Below are positions 9,601 to 16,372 of a DNA stretch of 64,000 nucleotides, one piece after another. Under the pieces are notes generated by a model, which was given only the letters and a program-made list of their open reading frames with translations, did no database searches and was not told the origin of the DNA. The first letter of the stretch is position 1, and every line of letters starts with the position of its first letter. The translations under genes were made by a program, and so were the position numbers. This DNA is from Sphingopyxis flava. Lineage in GTDB: Bacteria; Pseudomonadota; Alphaproteobacteria; Sphingomonadales; Sphingomonadaceae. The stretch covers positions 1 through 64,000 of the forward strand of contig NZ_FUYP01000003.1 of NCBI RefSeq assembly GCF_900168005.1. Reading direction: 5' to 3'.

Positions 9601-10435
9601 CGACGCTCTTGGCGCCGCGGTAGCGCACCTCGGAATAGAAATGCGCATCGGGCGCACGGGTCATGGGGATGTTGGAGCCCCAGACCAGCAGAAAGCCGGC
9701 GTTGTACCAATCGGCGCTTTCCGGCACGTCGGTCTGCTCACCCCAGGTCTGCGGGGAGGAGGGCGGCAGGTCGCAATACCAGTCGTAGAAGGAGAGGAGC
9801 GTACCGCCGAGCAGCGAGAGGTAGCGGCTGCCGGCAGCATAGGAAATCATCGACATCGCCGGGATCGGCGAGAAACCGGCGATCCGGTCGGGACCATATT
9901 CCTTGATCGTATAGGCATTGGCCGCAGCGATAAGTTCGGTGACCTCGTCCCACCCGACGCGCACGAAACCGCCGCGCCCGCGCTTCGATACCCAGTCCCG
10001 GCGCTTATCTGCGTCCTGCACGATCGACCTCCACGCCGCGACGGGTGTCATCGTCTTGCGCGCCTCGCGCCAGTGCTTGATCATCCGTGCGCGCACGAGA
10101 GGATATTTGATCCGCGTGCCCGAATAGAGATACCAGCTGTAGCTCGCGCCGCGCGGACAGCCGCGCGGCTCGTGGTTGGGAAGGTCCGGGCGAGTGCGCG
10201 GATAGTCGGTCTGCTGGGTCTCCCACGTGACGATACCGCCCTTGACGTAGATCTTCCACGAGCAGGAACCGGTACAGTTCACGCCGTGGGTCGAGCGCAC
10301 GATCTTGTCCGCCGCCCAGCGCTTGCGATAGGCGTCCTCCCACTCGCGCGTCTCGTTCGTGGTGATGCCGTGCCCATCCGAGAACTTGTCCCGCGCCCGG
10401 CGGAAATAGGTCAGGCGGTCCAGAAAATGGCTCAT
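6653..10435 (-). CDS. narG: respiratory nitrate reductase alpha subunit (molybdoenzyme)
   Basis: The 1260-aa catalytic subunit, reducing nitrate to nitrite at a Mo-bisMGD centre on the cytoplasmic side of the membrane. The N-terminus closely follows the E. coli type (MSHFLDRLTYFRRARDKFSD). The His-Cys3 site for the FS0 cluster lies in STHGVNCTGSCSWK, and the Asp ligand of molybdenum is in WGSNIPMTRAPDAHF. Length matches the family (about 1250 aa). The start at 10435 follows AGGGGAG and lies 16 bases after narK. No twin-arginine signal is present beyond the vestigial N-terminus, as expected for a cytoplasm-facing enzyme. Confidence 0.98.
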   Translation of the reverse strand: MSHFLDRLTYFRRARDKFSDGHGITTNETREWEDAYRKRWAADKIVRSTHGVNCTGSCSWKIYVKGGIVTWETQQTDYPRTRPDLPNHEPRGCPRGASYSWYLYSGTRIKYPLVRARMIKHWREARKTMTPVAAWRSIVQDADKRRDWVSKRGRGGFVRVGWDEVTELIAAANAYTIKEYGPDRIAGFSPIPAMSMISYAAGSRYLSLLGGTLLSFYDWYCDLPPSSPQTWGEQTDVPESADWYNAGFLLVWGSNIPMTRAPDAHFYSEVRYRGAKSVVIAPDFNEAAKFSDMWLHPKQGTDAALALALGHVVLKEFHIERQAEYFADYTRRYSDFPFLVRLAERDGKLVPDRMLRAADIEGALGETNNSDWKPVAFDDASGELVAPLGTAGFRWGEQGKWNLEEKDRNGRQTRLRTTLADAHDRIEAVAFPYFGSTAPHDFVATSHDEVLLRNIPVKRVALADGSSVAVATVFDLFCANYGVDRGFGGENVAQSFDDDVPFTPAWAEKVTGVPRQAIIQVAREFATNAEITKGRSMVILGAGLNHWYHMDMSYRGIIALLVMCGCIGQSGGGWSHYVGQEKLRPQTGWLPLAFGLDWTRPPRQMNGTSFFYAHTDQWRYETLRMSEILSPLAPEGDWSGSLLDFNAKAERMGWLPSAPQLQLNPIELGRHLHETKADPASVVADGWKSGEIKPSSLDPDNPMNWPRNMFFWRSNVLGASGKGHEYFLKHLIGSLHGVVGTDTDAERIDRPQDVVWRDEAPVGKLDLMVNIDFRMSTTSIYADVVLPTATWYEKHDLNTSDMHPFIHPLTAAVDPAWESRSDWNIFRSIAKKFSDVAPEVLGIEHDVVLSPIQHDTPGELAQPYEPKDWLKGECDPIPGRTMPAVQLVERNYPETFARFTSMGPALENLGNGAKGILWDVTHEVGLLGDLNGRVLEGPTKGRPKIDTDIDACETILMLAPETNGEVALKAWESLGAITGRDHRHLAEGKEEEKIRFRDVAAQPRKIISSPIWSGLESEKVCYNAGYTNVHELIPWRTLTGRQSLYQDHHWMRAFGEGFVTWRPPIDTKTVHDVVGRLPNGNKEILLNILTPHQKWGIHSTYTENLILLSLNRGGPTVWISEEDARAAGIEDNDWIEVFNINGALTARAIVSQRIMPGSAIMYHAQEKLVNTVGSEITGQRGGVHNSVTRINMKPTHMIGGYAQLAYGFNYYGTVGANRDEFVILRKMSEVNWFDKRADDDANVAGGTADWGTGTKVEAAE

Positions 10436-10451
10436 GGAAGGGCTCCCCTGT

Positions 10452-13187
10452 TCATGTCGCGCTTGCCGGCATCTGGCTTGAGGACGCCCTGGCGAGGTTG
10501 AGGTTCCGGAAGATGCCGCGTGGACCACTGTAAGCCACCCATGTCAGCGCGACGCAGCTCAGGTAGAAAATCAGGAATCCCCAGAGCGCCATATTGGCGG
10601 CGCCGGTCAGCTCGATGGACGAACCATAGGCTTTGGGGATGTAGAAGGCACCATAGGCGGCGATCGCCGAGATGAAGCCGACGACGGCGGCCGACTCCCG
10701 TTCGGCGCGTAGGCGGCGCTCCGGCTCGGCAAGGCCGGGTTCGGCCGCGTCGATGGCGTGGCGCATGATGCCCGGCACCATCTGGAAGGTGGAGGCGTTG
10801 CCAATGCCGCTCACGAAGAAGAGGAGCAGCACCATTGCGAAGAACCCCGCGAAACTGCGTGCATCCAGGAACCAGATCATGCCAAGGATCGCGGCCGCCT
10901 GTACGACGAAGACCCAGAAGCTCACGCGGGCACCGCCCATGCGGTCGGCCAGCCATCCGCTGCCCGCCCGCGACAAGGCGCCGATCAGCGGCCCGAGGAA
11001 CGCGTAGCGCAGCGCATCGACCTCTGGAAAGACGAGCTTGGCGAGGAGTGGAAAACCCGCCGACATGCCGATGAAAGTTCCGAATGTGCCCGTGTAGAGC
11101 CAGCACATCCTCCAGGTGTCGATGCGACCGAAGATCGTCGCCTGATCGGCAAAGGACGATTTGGCGCTAAGGATATCGTTCATGCCGAACCAGGCGGCGA
11201 AGGCGCCGACGACGATGAGCGGTACCCAGACGAAGCCCGCATTCTGCATCCACACGCTTGTGCCGTCACCTGCGAGCTGAGATTGTCCGCCGAGCGCGCC
11301 GAACAGGCTCATCGTGACCACGACCGGCACGAGGAACTGCATGACGCTGACGCCGAGATTGCCGAGGCCCGAGTTGATCGCGAGCGCGCTGCCCTTCTCG
11401 GATTTGGGGAAGAAGAAGCTGATGTTGGCAACCGAAGACGCGAAATTGCCCCCGCCGAAGCCGCAGAGCAGCGCCAGCGCCAGAAAGATCAGATAGGGGG
11501 TGTTCGGGTTCTGTACGGCGTAGCCGATGCCGAAGGCCGGAATCAGCAGCGAGGCGGTCGAGATCGTCGTCCAGAGTCGGCCGCCGAAAATGGGCACGAG
11601 GAAGGCGTAGAAGATGCGCAGCGTGGCGCCCGACAAGCCGGGAACGGCCGCCAACCAAAAGAGTTGGTCCGTCGTGAATCTGAAACCGATGCCGGGCAGT
11701 CGTGCGACGACCACGCTCCACACCATCCACACGGCAAATGAGAGAAGCAGGCAATAGGTAGAAATCCAGAGATTGCGCCGGGCGATGCCGCGGCCCTGGC
11801 TTTGCCAGAACGCCTCATCCTCGGGTCGCCAGTCGCGCAGCGGTCCGGCGCGGCGCGGCGGTGGCACAAAGCCGGGTTCACCCAAGCCCTGCATCTCGGG
11901 TAGCTCCGGCGTGGTTGCTGCTTTGCCGGCACGCGTCGCTTCGCGTTCCATCTGCTGGATCGCGAGATGCATCCATACCAATGCCGTCCCCACGAGCAGG
12001 AACAGGAGCGCAAAACAACTCGTCCAGACGCCGGTCAGGTCATTAAGCACCCCGAAGGCGAGCGGCAGCACGAAACCGCCCAGTCCGCCGATCATGCCGA
12101 CGAGTCCTCCGACCGCGCCGACATGGTGAGGGTAGTAGACCGGGATGTGCTTGAATACCGCAGCCTTGCCGAGGCTCATGAAGAAACCGAGCACGAAGAT
12201 CGTCATGAGGAACGGAAGGAGTCCCATCGAGGTTCGAAAGGTGATGGGACCGTGAATGCTTTCGACGATGTAGGTTGTCGGCGGGTAGGACAGGAGGAAG
12301 GTGCAGAACACCGAGACGCCGAGGGTCACGTACATGACCGCGCGGGCGCCGTAGCGGTCGGACAGCTTGCCGCCATAGATGCGAAACAGGCTGGCCGGCA
12401 CCGAATAGAAGGCGGCGAGCATGCCCGCGGTTTTTATATCCAGGCCATAGACCCCGATGAGGTAGCGAGGCAGCCACAGCGCTAGCGCCACAAACGCGCC
12501 GAAGACGAAGAAATAGTAGAGCGCAAATCGCCAGACCTGCACGTTGCGAAGAACCTCCAGCTGGCTTGCCATGCCGGCGGCCTTGCGCCCTTCGCGGCGG
12601 CGCGCAGCGCTTTCCGGATCCTCGGGGGTCAGAAAGAGGAAAAGCACCGCCATCACGACAAGGCCGGCAGCCCAAATTTGCGCGACCCCCTGCCAACCCA
12701 TCGCCACCATCACGAAAGGGGCGAGAAACTTGGTTATGGCCGCGCCGACATTTCCGGCACCAAAGATGCCGAGCGCCGTCCCTTGTCGTTCGGGAGGAAA
12801 GAATTTGGACACGTAGGTGACGCCCACAGAAAAGGCGCCGCCAGCGATGCCGACTCCCAGTGCTGCGATCAGCAGCTCGACGTAGGTATCGGCATAGGAG
12901 GTGAGGACCGTCGCGATCGCGGCAAGGACCATCACCCCTGCGAACACGCGTCGTCCGCCAATCTGATCCGCCCAGACGCCCAGAAATACGCGCGTAAGCG
13001 ATCCGGTCAGGATCGGTGTGCCTATTAGAAGCCCGAACTCTGTCTCGGATAGACGGAGTTCCTCTTTGACGCCGAGCCCGATGATCGAGAAAATCGTCCA
13101 GACCGCAAAGCATACGGTAAAGGCCGCCGTGCTGGCCCATAGCGCACGAGTTCCGCCCTCCGGGGCCTTTACCGCGTCCTCCGACAT
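10452..13187 (-). CDS. narK: fused NarK1-NarK2 nitrate/nitrite transporter
   Basis: A 911-aa protein made of two complete MFS NarK domains joined head to tail: residues ~1-410 and ~471-911, each with 12 helices, linked by a Pro- and charge-rich ~60-aa stretch. Each half has a nitrate signature (GAGNVGAAITKF near 143-154; SGLGNLGVSVMQF in the second half) and a substrate-binding Arg in helix 2 (SLTRVFLG; ATLRIFYAF). In fused NarK of Paracoccus type, one half is a nitrate/proton symporter and the other a nitrate/nitrite antiporter. Start MSEDAVKA chosen since an upstream ATG adds 20 residues with no homology pattern. First gene of the nar operon. Confidence 0.95.
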   Translation of the reverse strand: MSEDAVKAPEGGTRALWASTAAFTVCFAVWTIFSIIGLGVKEELRLSETEFGLLIGTPILTGSLTRVFLGVWADQIGGRRVFAGVMVLAAIATVLTSYADTYVELLIAALGVGIAGGAFSVGVTYVSKFFPPERQGTALGIFGAGNVGAAITKFLAPFVMVAMGWQGVAQIWAAGLVVMAVLFLFLTPEDPESAARRREGRKAAGMASQLEVLRNVQVWRFALYYFFVFGAFVALALWLPRYLIGVYGLDIKTAGMLAAFYSVPASLFRIYGGKLSDRYGARAVMYVTLGVSVFCTFLLSYPPTTYIVESIHGPITFRTSMGLLPFLMTIFVLGFFMSLGKAAVFKHIPVYYPHHVGAVGGLVGMIGGLGGFVLPLAFGVLNDLTGVWTSCFALLFLLVGTALVWMHLAIQQMEREATRAGKAATTPELPEMQGLGEPGFVPPPRRAGPLRDWRPEDEAFWQSQGRGIARRNLWISTYCLLLSFAVWMVWSVVVARLPGIGFRFTTDQLFWLAAVPGLSGATLRIFYAFLVPIFGGRLWTTISTASLLIPAFGIGYAVQNPNTPYLIFLALALLCGFGGGNFASSVANISFFFPKSEKGSALAINSGLGNLGVSVMQFLVPVVVTMSLFGALGGQSQLAGDGTSVWMQNAGFVWVPLIVVGAFAAWFGMNDILSAKSSFADQATIFGRIDTWRMCWLYTGTFGTFIGMSAGFPLLAKLVFPEVDALRYAFLGPLIGALSRAGSGWLADRMGGARVSFWVFVVQAAAILGMIWFLDARSFAGFFAMVLLLFFVSGIGNASTFQMVPGIMRHAIDAAEPGLAEPERRLRAERESAAVVGFISAIAAYGAFYIPKAYGSSIELTGAANMALWGFLIFYLSCVALTWVAYSGPRGIFRNLNLARASSSQMPASAT

Positions 13188-13375
13188 TGGCGAGGCGTCC
13201 CTCCTCCGCTGCCAAACCCTAAGCATGTCAATACGCGATGAACGCATTGGTTGCCAAGACGATGACAGATTTCAGCATAATAAGCAGCTAGAAAAGAAGT
13301 TGCCGGGTCCGTTTCGCATTGGCGCGCACCACCGAAATGCTGGCATCTGATCCCGCGAACTCGCAAGAGTCGGGC

Positions 13376-13609
13376 GGGCCGTGGAGGCTGGGCCCGCAAC
13401 TGATTCTCGTAGCGCTCGAAGGCCGATGCGAGCGTTTCGATCCCGCGATCGAGCCGGGCCAGGCAGGTGGTGAGTGGCAGTGCCTGTTCGCGCAAGACTT
13501 CGATTTCGATCGCTTGGGCGGCCGAGAACAGGTCCATGTCGATGGCGGTGAGACCCGCTTCGAGCCGGTGCGATCGCACGCGGGAGGCGTAACCTATGTC
13601 TCCGGTACG
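13376..13609 (-). other. possible small or decayed helical ORF upstream of narK
   Basis: This intergenic stretch between narK and the PRC-barrel gene contains one minus-strand frame that reads like real protein: an amphipathic helical segment (MDLFSAAQAIEIEVLREQAL, then LARLDRGIETLASAFERYE). The frame is open from 13810 to 13169, but its beginning overlaps the PRC gene and its end runs into narK. The flanking parts are Arg-rich and look non-coding. It could be a short gene starting at the ATG at 13537 or a gene remnant. I do not recognise it. I see no clear FNR box (TTGAT-N4-ATCAA) in the 13188-13650 region. Confidence 0.25.
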
Positions 13610-13701
13610 GAGGGGCACCCATGTCTCGCCCCGCTCGCATGAAGGAAGCCGCCTGGGAATAGGCTGCCGCTGAAAGGCGTGACAGCTTCGCGACGGGCAG
13701 A

Positions 13702-13726
13702 GGAACAAGTGCGACCATCGCTCGTT
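13702..13726 (+). promoter_or_regulatory. EcfG-type general stress promoter
   Basis: GGAAC at 13702-13706 and CGTT at 13723-13726 are separated by exactly 16 bases. This matches the GGAAC-N16/17-CGTT promoter used by the alphaproteobacterial general-stress sigma factor EcfG. It sits 63 bases before the ATG of the PRC-barrel gene, a sensible distance for a leader. It was read directly from sequence; activity is inferred. Confidence 0.65.
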
Positions 13727-13788
13727 GCTTGAGAAGGGGCGGTGCCGCCTCCTGTGTCGCCGCCCCCATCTCAAAAGGAGAAGGAGCC

Positions 13789-14160
13789 ATGACCGACACT
13801 CTCGAGACAACCGAAACGCACCGCCTCATCGCCTCCGACAAGGTGGAAGGGACCGCGGTTTACAATCCCGAGGGCGATCGACTCGGGACGATTGCGAATG
13901 TGATGATCGACAAAATCTCGGGGAAAAGCGAATATGCCGTCATGGAGTTTGGCGGCCTGTTTGGCCTCGGAAGCGATCATTATCCCCTTCCGTGGGACAT
14001 GCTGACCTACGATACCGACAAGGGCGGATACGTCGTCAATCTAACCAAGGAGCAATTGACGGAAGCGCCGCGTTACGCGCGCGAGGAGTCGCCCGAATAT
14101 ACCGACGATTATGGCCGGACAATTTACGGATATTACGGCCTTAGCTATCCGATGTTTTGA
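13789..14160 (+). CDS. PRC-barrel domain protein
   Basis: A 123-aa protein with one PRC-barrel beta domain at residues ~10-80 (GTAVYNPEGDRLGTIANVMI, then SEYAVMEFGG). PRC barrels occur in ribosome maturation, photosynthetic reaction centres and many stress-linked single-domain proteins in alphaproteobacteria. The C-terminal 35 residues are Tyr-rich and acidic (EYTDDYGRTIYGYYGLSYPMF). The start is set by a strong AAGGAG six bases upstream (AAAAGGAGAAGGAGCC). An EcfG-type promoter upstream suggests induction by general stress. A 57-aa membrane peptide follows after 2 bases. Biochemical function is unknown. Confidence 0.85.
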   Translation: MTDTLETTETHRLIASDKVEGTAVYNPEGDRLGTIANVMIDKISGKSEYAVMEFGGLFGLGSDHYPLPWDMLTYDTDKGGYVVNLTKEQLTEAPRYAREESPEYTDDYGRTIYGYYGLSYPMF

Positions 14161-14162
14161 CG

Positions 14163-14336
14163 ATGGAAAGCCGCGAGGAACAAGGGGTAGATATCGTCCA
14201 CCAGCCGCGCGACGTTCGCGGCGCAGAGATCATTCTTCGTACGCACCGCCGCCGGCTGGTCTTCCTCGGCGGGCTCATCGCATCGGCGCTATTTGGACTG
14301 ATCGCAGCATGGCTCGCCATTAGCAGTGCCCTCTGA
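14163..14336 (+). CDS. 57-aa single-helix membrane peptide
   Basis: A short ORF beginning ATGGAAAGCCGC two bases after the PRC gene stop. The first 31 residues are charged (many Glu and Arg, RTHRRRLV before the membrane), followed by one hydrophobic helix (VFLGGLIASALFGLIAAWLA) and the C-terminus. The positive-inside rule places the N-terminus in the cytoplasm. It ends 12 bases before a strong terminator, so PRC and this peptide probably share one transcript. Its family is not recognised; co-regulation with the general stress response is inferred. Confidence 0.6.
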   Translation: MESREEQGVDIVHQPRDVRGAEIILRTHRRRLVFLGGLIASALFGLIAAWLAISSAL

Positions 14337-14347
14337 CAGGCAAAACG

Positions 14348-14385
14348 AAAAAAGGCGGCCCTCCTGAAGGAAAGCCGCCTTTTTT
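14348..14385. terminator. bidirectional rho-independent terminator
   Basis: A6 followed by GGCGGC (14354-14359), a 14-base loop, GCCGCC (14374-14379) and T6. The A-tract and T-tract extend the stem and give each strand a U-run, so it can end both the plus-strand PRC/57-aa transcript and the minus-strand alanine-rich lipoprotein transcript. Confidence 0.85.
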
Positions 14386-14416
14386 CTTTTTAAGCCATGC
14401 CCCGAAGGGCTGCGAC

Positions 14417-14689
14417 TTACTTCGTTTCTTCCGCCGGAGCAGCAGCAGCGGCATCAGCCGGAGCAGCAGCGGCATCAGCCGGAGCAGCAGCGGCGTCAGC
14501 GCCGGTGGCAGCAGCCTCGGCGCCAGCAGCGGCAGCGTCAGCGCCAGCAGCGGCAGCATCGGCACCAGCTTCAGCGGCCGCGTCAGCAGCCGGAGCTTCG
14601 GTGGTGGTGGCTTCTTCAGCAGCCTTCTCACCGCAAGCGGCGAGGGCGAACATGCTGGCAGCAACGGCGATAGCAGCAAACTTCTTCAT
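14417..14689 (-). CDS. alanine-rich repeat lipoprotein
   Basis: A 90-aa protein with a clear lipoprotein signal (MKKFAAIAVAASMFALAACG; lipobox LAAC, Cys at 19-20). The mature part is almost only Ala, Asp, Glu, Pro and Gly in short repeats of the type GADAAAA and PADAAAA (about nine copies). It resembles small low-complexity lipoproteins found in sphingomonads; function unknown. Anchored to the outer or inner membrane and acidic. The repeats make the locus prone to length change by slippage. It ends at the shared terminator. Confidence 0.8.
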   Translation of the reverse strand: MKKFAAIAVAASMFALAACGEKAAEEATTTEAPAADAAAEAGADAAAAGADAAAAGAEAAATGADAAAAPADAAAAPADAAAAAPAEETK

Positions 14690-14856
14690 GATGTGTGGGC
14701 TCCCTAAAATGCCTTTCCGCGCTGGGGAAACTTTCCCGTCCCGCGAGCCGCGGGATTTAGCTCTTCCACGTGGATCGTCAACAAAAATAATTGAGATGGT
14801 GCCGTGCGGCGGAAACCGGGTGTTTCCGCTCGTGCCTCGCTCTTTATGGCAGCTCG

Positions 14857-16230
14857 TTATGGCAGCTCGCTGTCACTGCTGTTCGCGAGCAGCGACAGAG
14901 TCGCGGCCCACACAACCACATTTTGACGCAATTGTACGGGGTCGATCTTGTCGAGCGTGTCGTCAGGCGTGTGGTGGAGATCGAAATAGCGGCTGCCGTC
15001 CTGCTGCAGATCGATCGCCGGAACCCCGGCCTGGATGAGTGCACCCACATCAGCACCGCCCTGTGCTTTGCCGCGCCCGGTCACGACTCCGAACGGGGCG
15101 AGGGCCAAGCCAATGCGCTTCTGAAGATCGGCGGCGCTTTGGGGAAGATTGAAGTCAACCCGCCAGACGCGATCGGCCCCGAAGTCGGACTCGAGCGCAA
15201 CCGCGTGCTTCTCCTTGCCGTGCGCATCGAAATAGGCCTGGCCGCCGAACACGCCAACCTCTTCGGCTCCTGCCCACAAGAGGCGAATGGTGCGGCGCGG
15301 CTGTCCAGCGGTCATGACATGCTTCGCCGCGGCGGCAATAATACCGCAACCCGCCGCATCATCTATCGCGCCTGTTGCAAGGTCCCAGCTGTCGAGATGG
15401 CAGGCGATGATCACTGGGCTTGCCGCCGACTCGCGACCCGGGACCTCGGCGATTACATTGCCCGAGGTTCGCTCGCCGATCGTCTTGGGAGTGAGTATCA
15501 GCTTGAGTTTGATGGGCCCTGCCGCCCGGTTGCGTTGGCGCACAAGCTGGTCGGCGTCGGGATTCGAGATCGCCCCGGCTGGGATCGGCGCGACGCCCTC
15601 GGCGAAGTTGGTAACGCCCGCATGGGGGTTGCGATGATTGTCCGTACCAATCGAGCGGATGACGATAGCGATCGCGCCCTTCTGGGCCGCCACGGTGGGG
15701 CCCATGAAGCGGCCGCGCCCGTAAAGGCCATAGCCGCTGCCGTCCTGTGTGGGCTCCATCTGATGGTCGATGAAAACAATCTTGCCCTTAACGGCGCTGT
15801 CCGGTGCCGCGGTGAGCGCGTCGAAGCTCGCGAAATAGGCGACCTCGCCCTCGATCCCCTCGGGACCCGTCGAACCGCTATTGCCAAGGGCCGTAATCGC
15901 AAGCCGCTGCGGCAGAAAGGGGCTGGTCAGCCACGCCTTTTCTTCGCCGCGCTCCCAGACGGGCATTTGATAGGGCTCGTCGCGCACATTGGCGAAGCCC
16001 ATATTCCGAAGCGTGGCCACCGCCCATTTGCGCGCTGCAGCCTCGCGGTCGCTACCCGCAGGGCGCGGCCCGATTTCGGTCGTGAGCCCCTCGGTAATCG
16101 CCCAGGCAGGGTCGTCGCCCTGCTGGGCAAGATCGACAGCGCTCGTCGGTTGAAGCGCGAAGGCGCTGGTAGCTGCGAGACTCGCAACGGCGAAGACCGC
16201 GAGGCGGTCGAAAGCGGGGTGCTGTGTCAT
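14857..16230 (-). CDS. secreted M28 family metallopeptidase with PA domain
   Basis: A 457-aa protein with an N-terminal signal peptide (cleavage likely after AFALQ, around residue 26). A PA-like insert occupies residues ~120-260 and the M28 zinc-peptidase fold residues ~265-450. Expected metal and catalytic residues are seen: His in ACHLDSWD, Asp in GAIDDAAGC, the Glu pair in WAGAEEVG, Asp in ALESDFGAD and His in DLHHTPDD. M28 enzymes of this type release amino acids or dipeptides in the periplasm. Start MTQHPAF is chosen because it puts the signal peptide at the terminus; an ATG 63 bases upstream adds unrelated sequence. Confidence 0.9.
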   Translation of the reverse strand: MTQHPAFDRLAVFAVASLAATSAFALQPTSAVDLAQQGDDPAWAITEGLTTEIGPRPAGSDREAAARKWAVATLRNMGFANVRDEPYQMPVWERGEEKAWLTSPFLPQRLAITALGNSGSTGPEGIEGEVAYFASFDALTAAPDSAVKGKIVFIDHQMEPTQDGSGYGLYGRGRFMGPTVAAQKGAIAIVIRSIGTDNHRNPHAGVTNFAEGVAPIPAGAISNPDADQLVRQRNRAAGPIKLKLILTPKTIGERTSGNVIAEVPGRESAASPVIIACHLDSWDLATGAIDDAAGCGIIAAAAKHVMTAGQPRRTIRLLWAGAEEVGVFGGQAYFDAHGKEKHAVALESDFGADRVWRVDFNLPQSAADLQKRIGLALAPFGVVTGRGKAQGGADVGALIQAGVPAIDLQQDGSRYFDLHHTPDDTLDKIDPVQLRQNVVVWAATLSLLANSSDSELP

Positions 16231-16372
16231 GGACGCTTTCCTAGCCAGCAGGCCTTGCGCGCGGCAAGCGTCGATTGCCAAGCGGGCGCCCATTCGCTAA
16301 CCGGCCCCCGATTCCCTCTTCATTCCCGACCGCCGCGAGCCCGCGCGGTCCGCCAGCTTTCGGAGCATTTTC

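Noticed and set aside
14397-15038. Alanine/serine repeat ORF on the plus strand
   Set aside because: It is the complement of the alanine-rich lipoprotein, whose signal peptide and lipobox make the minus strand the real one.
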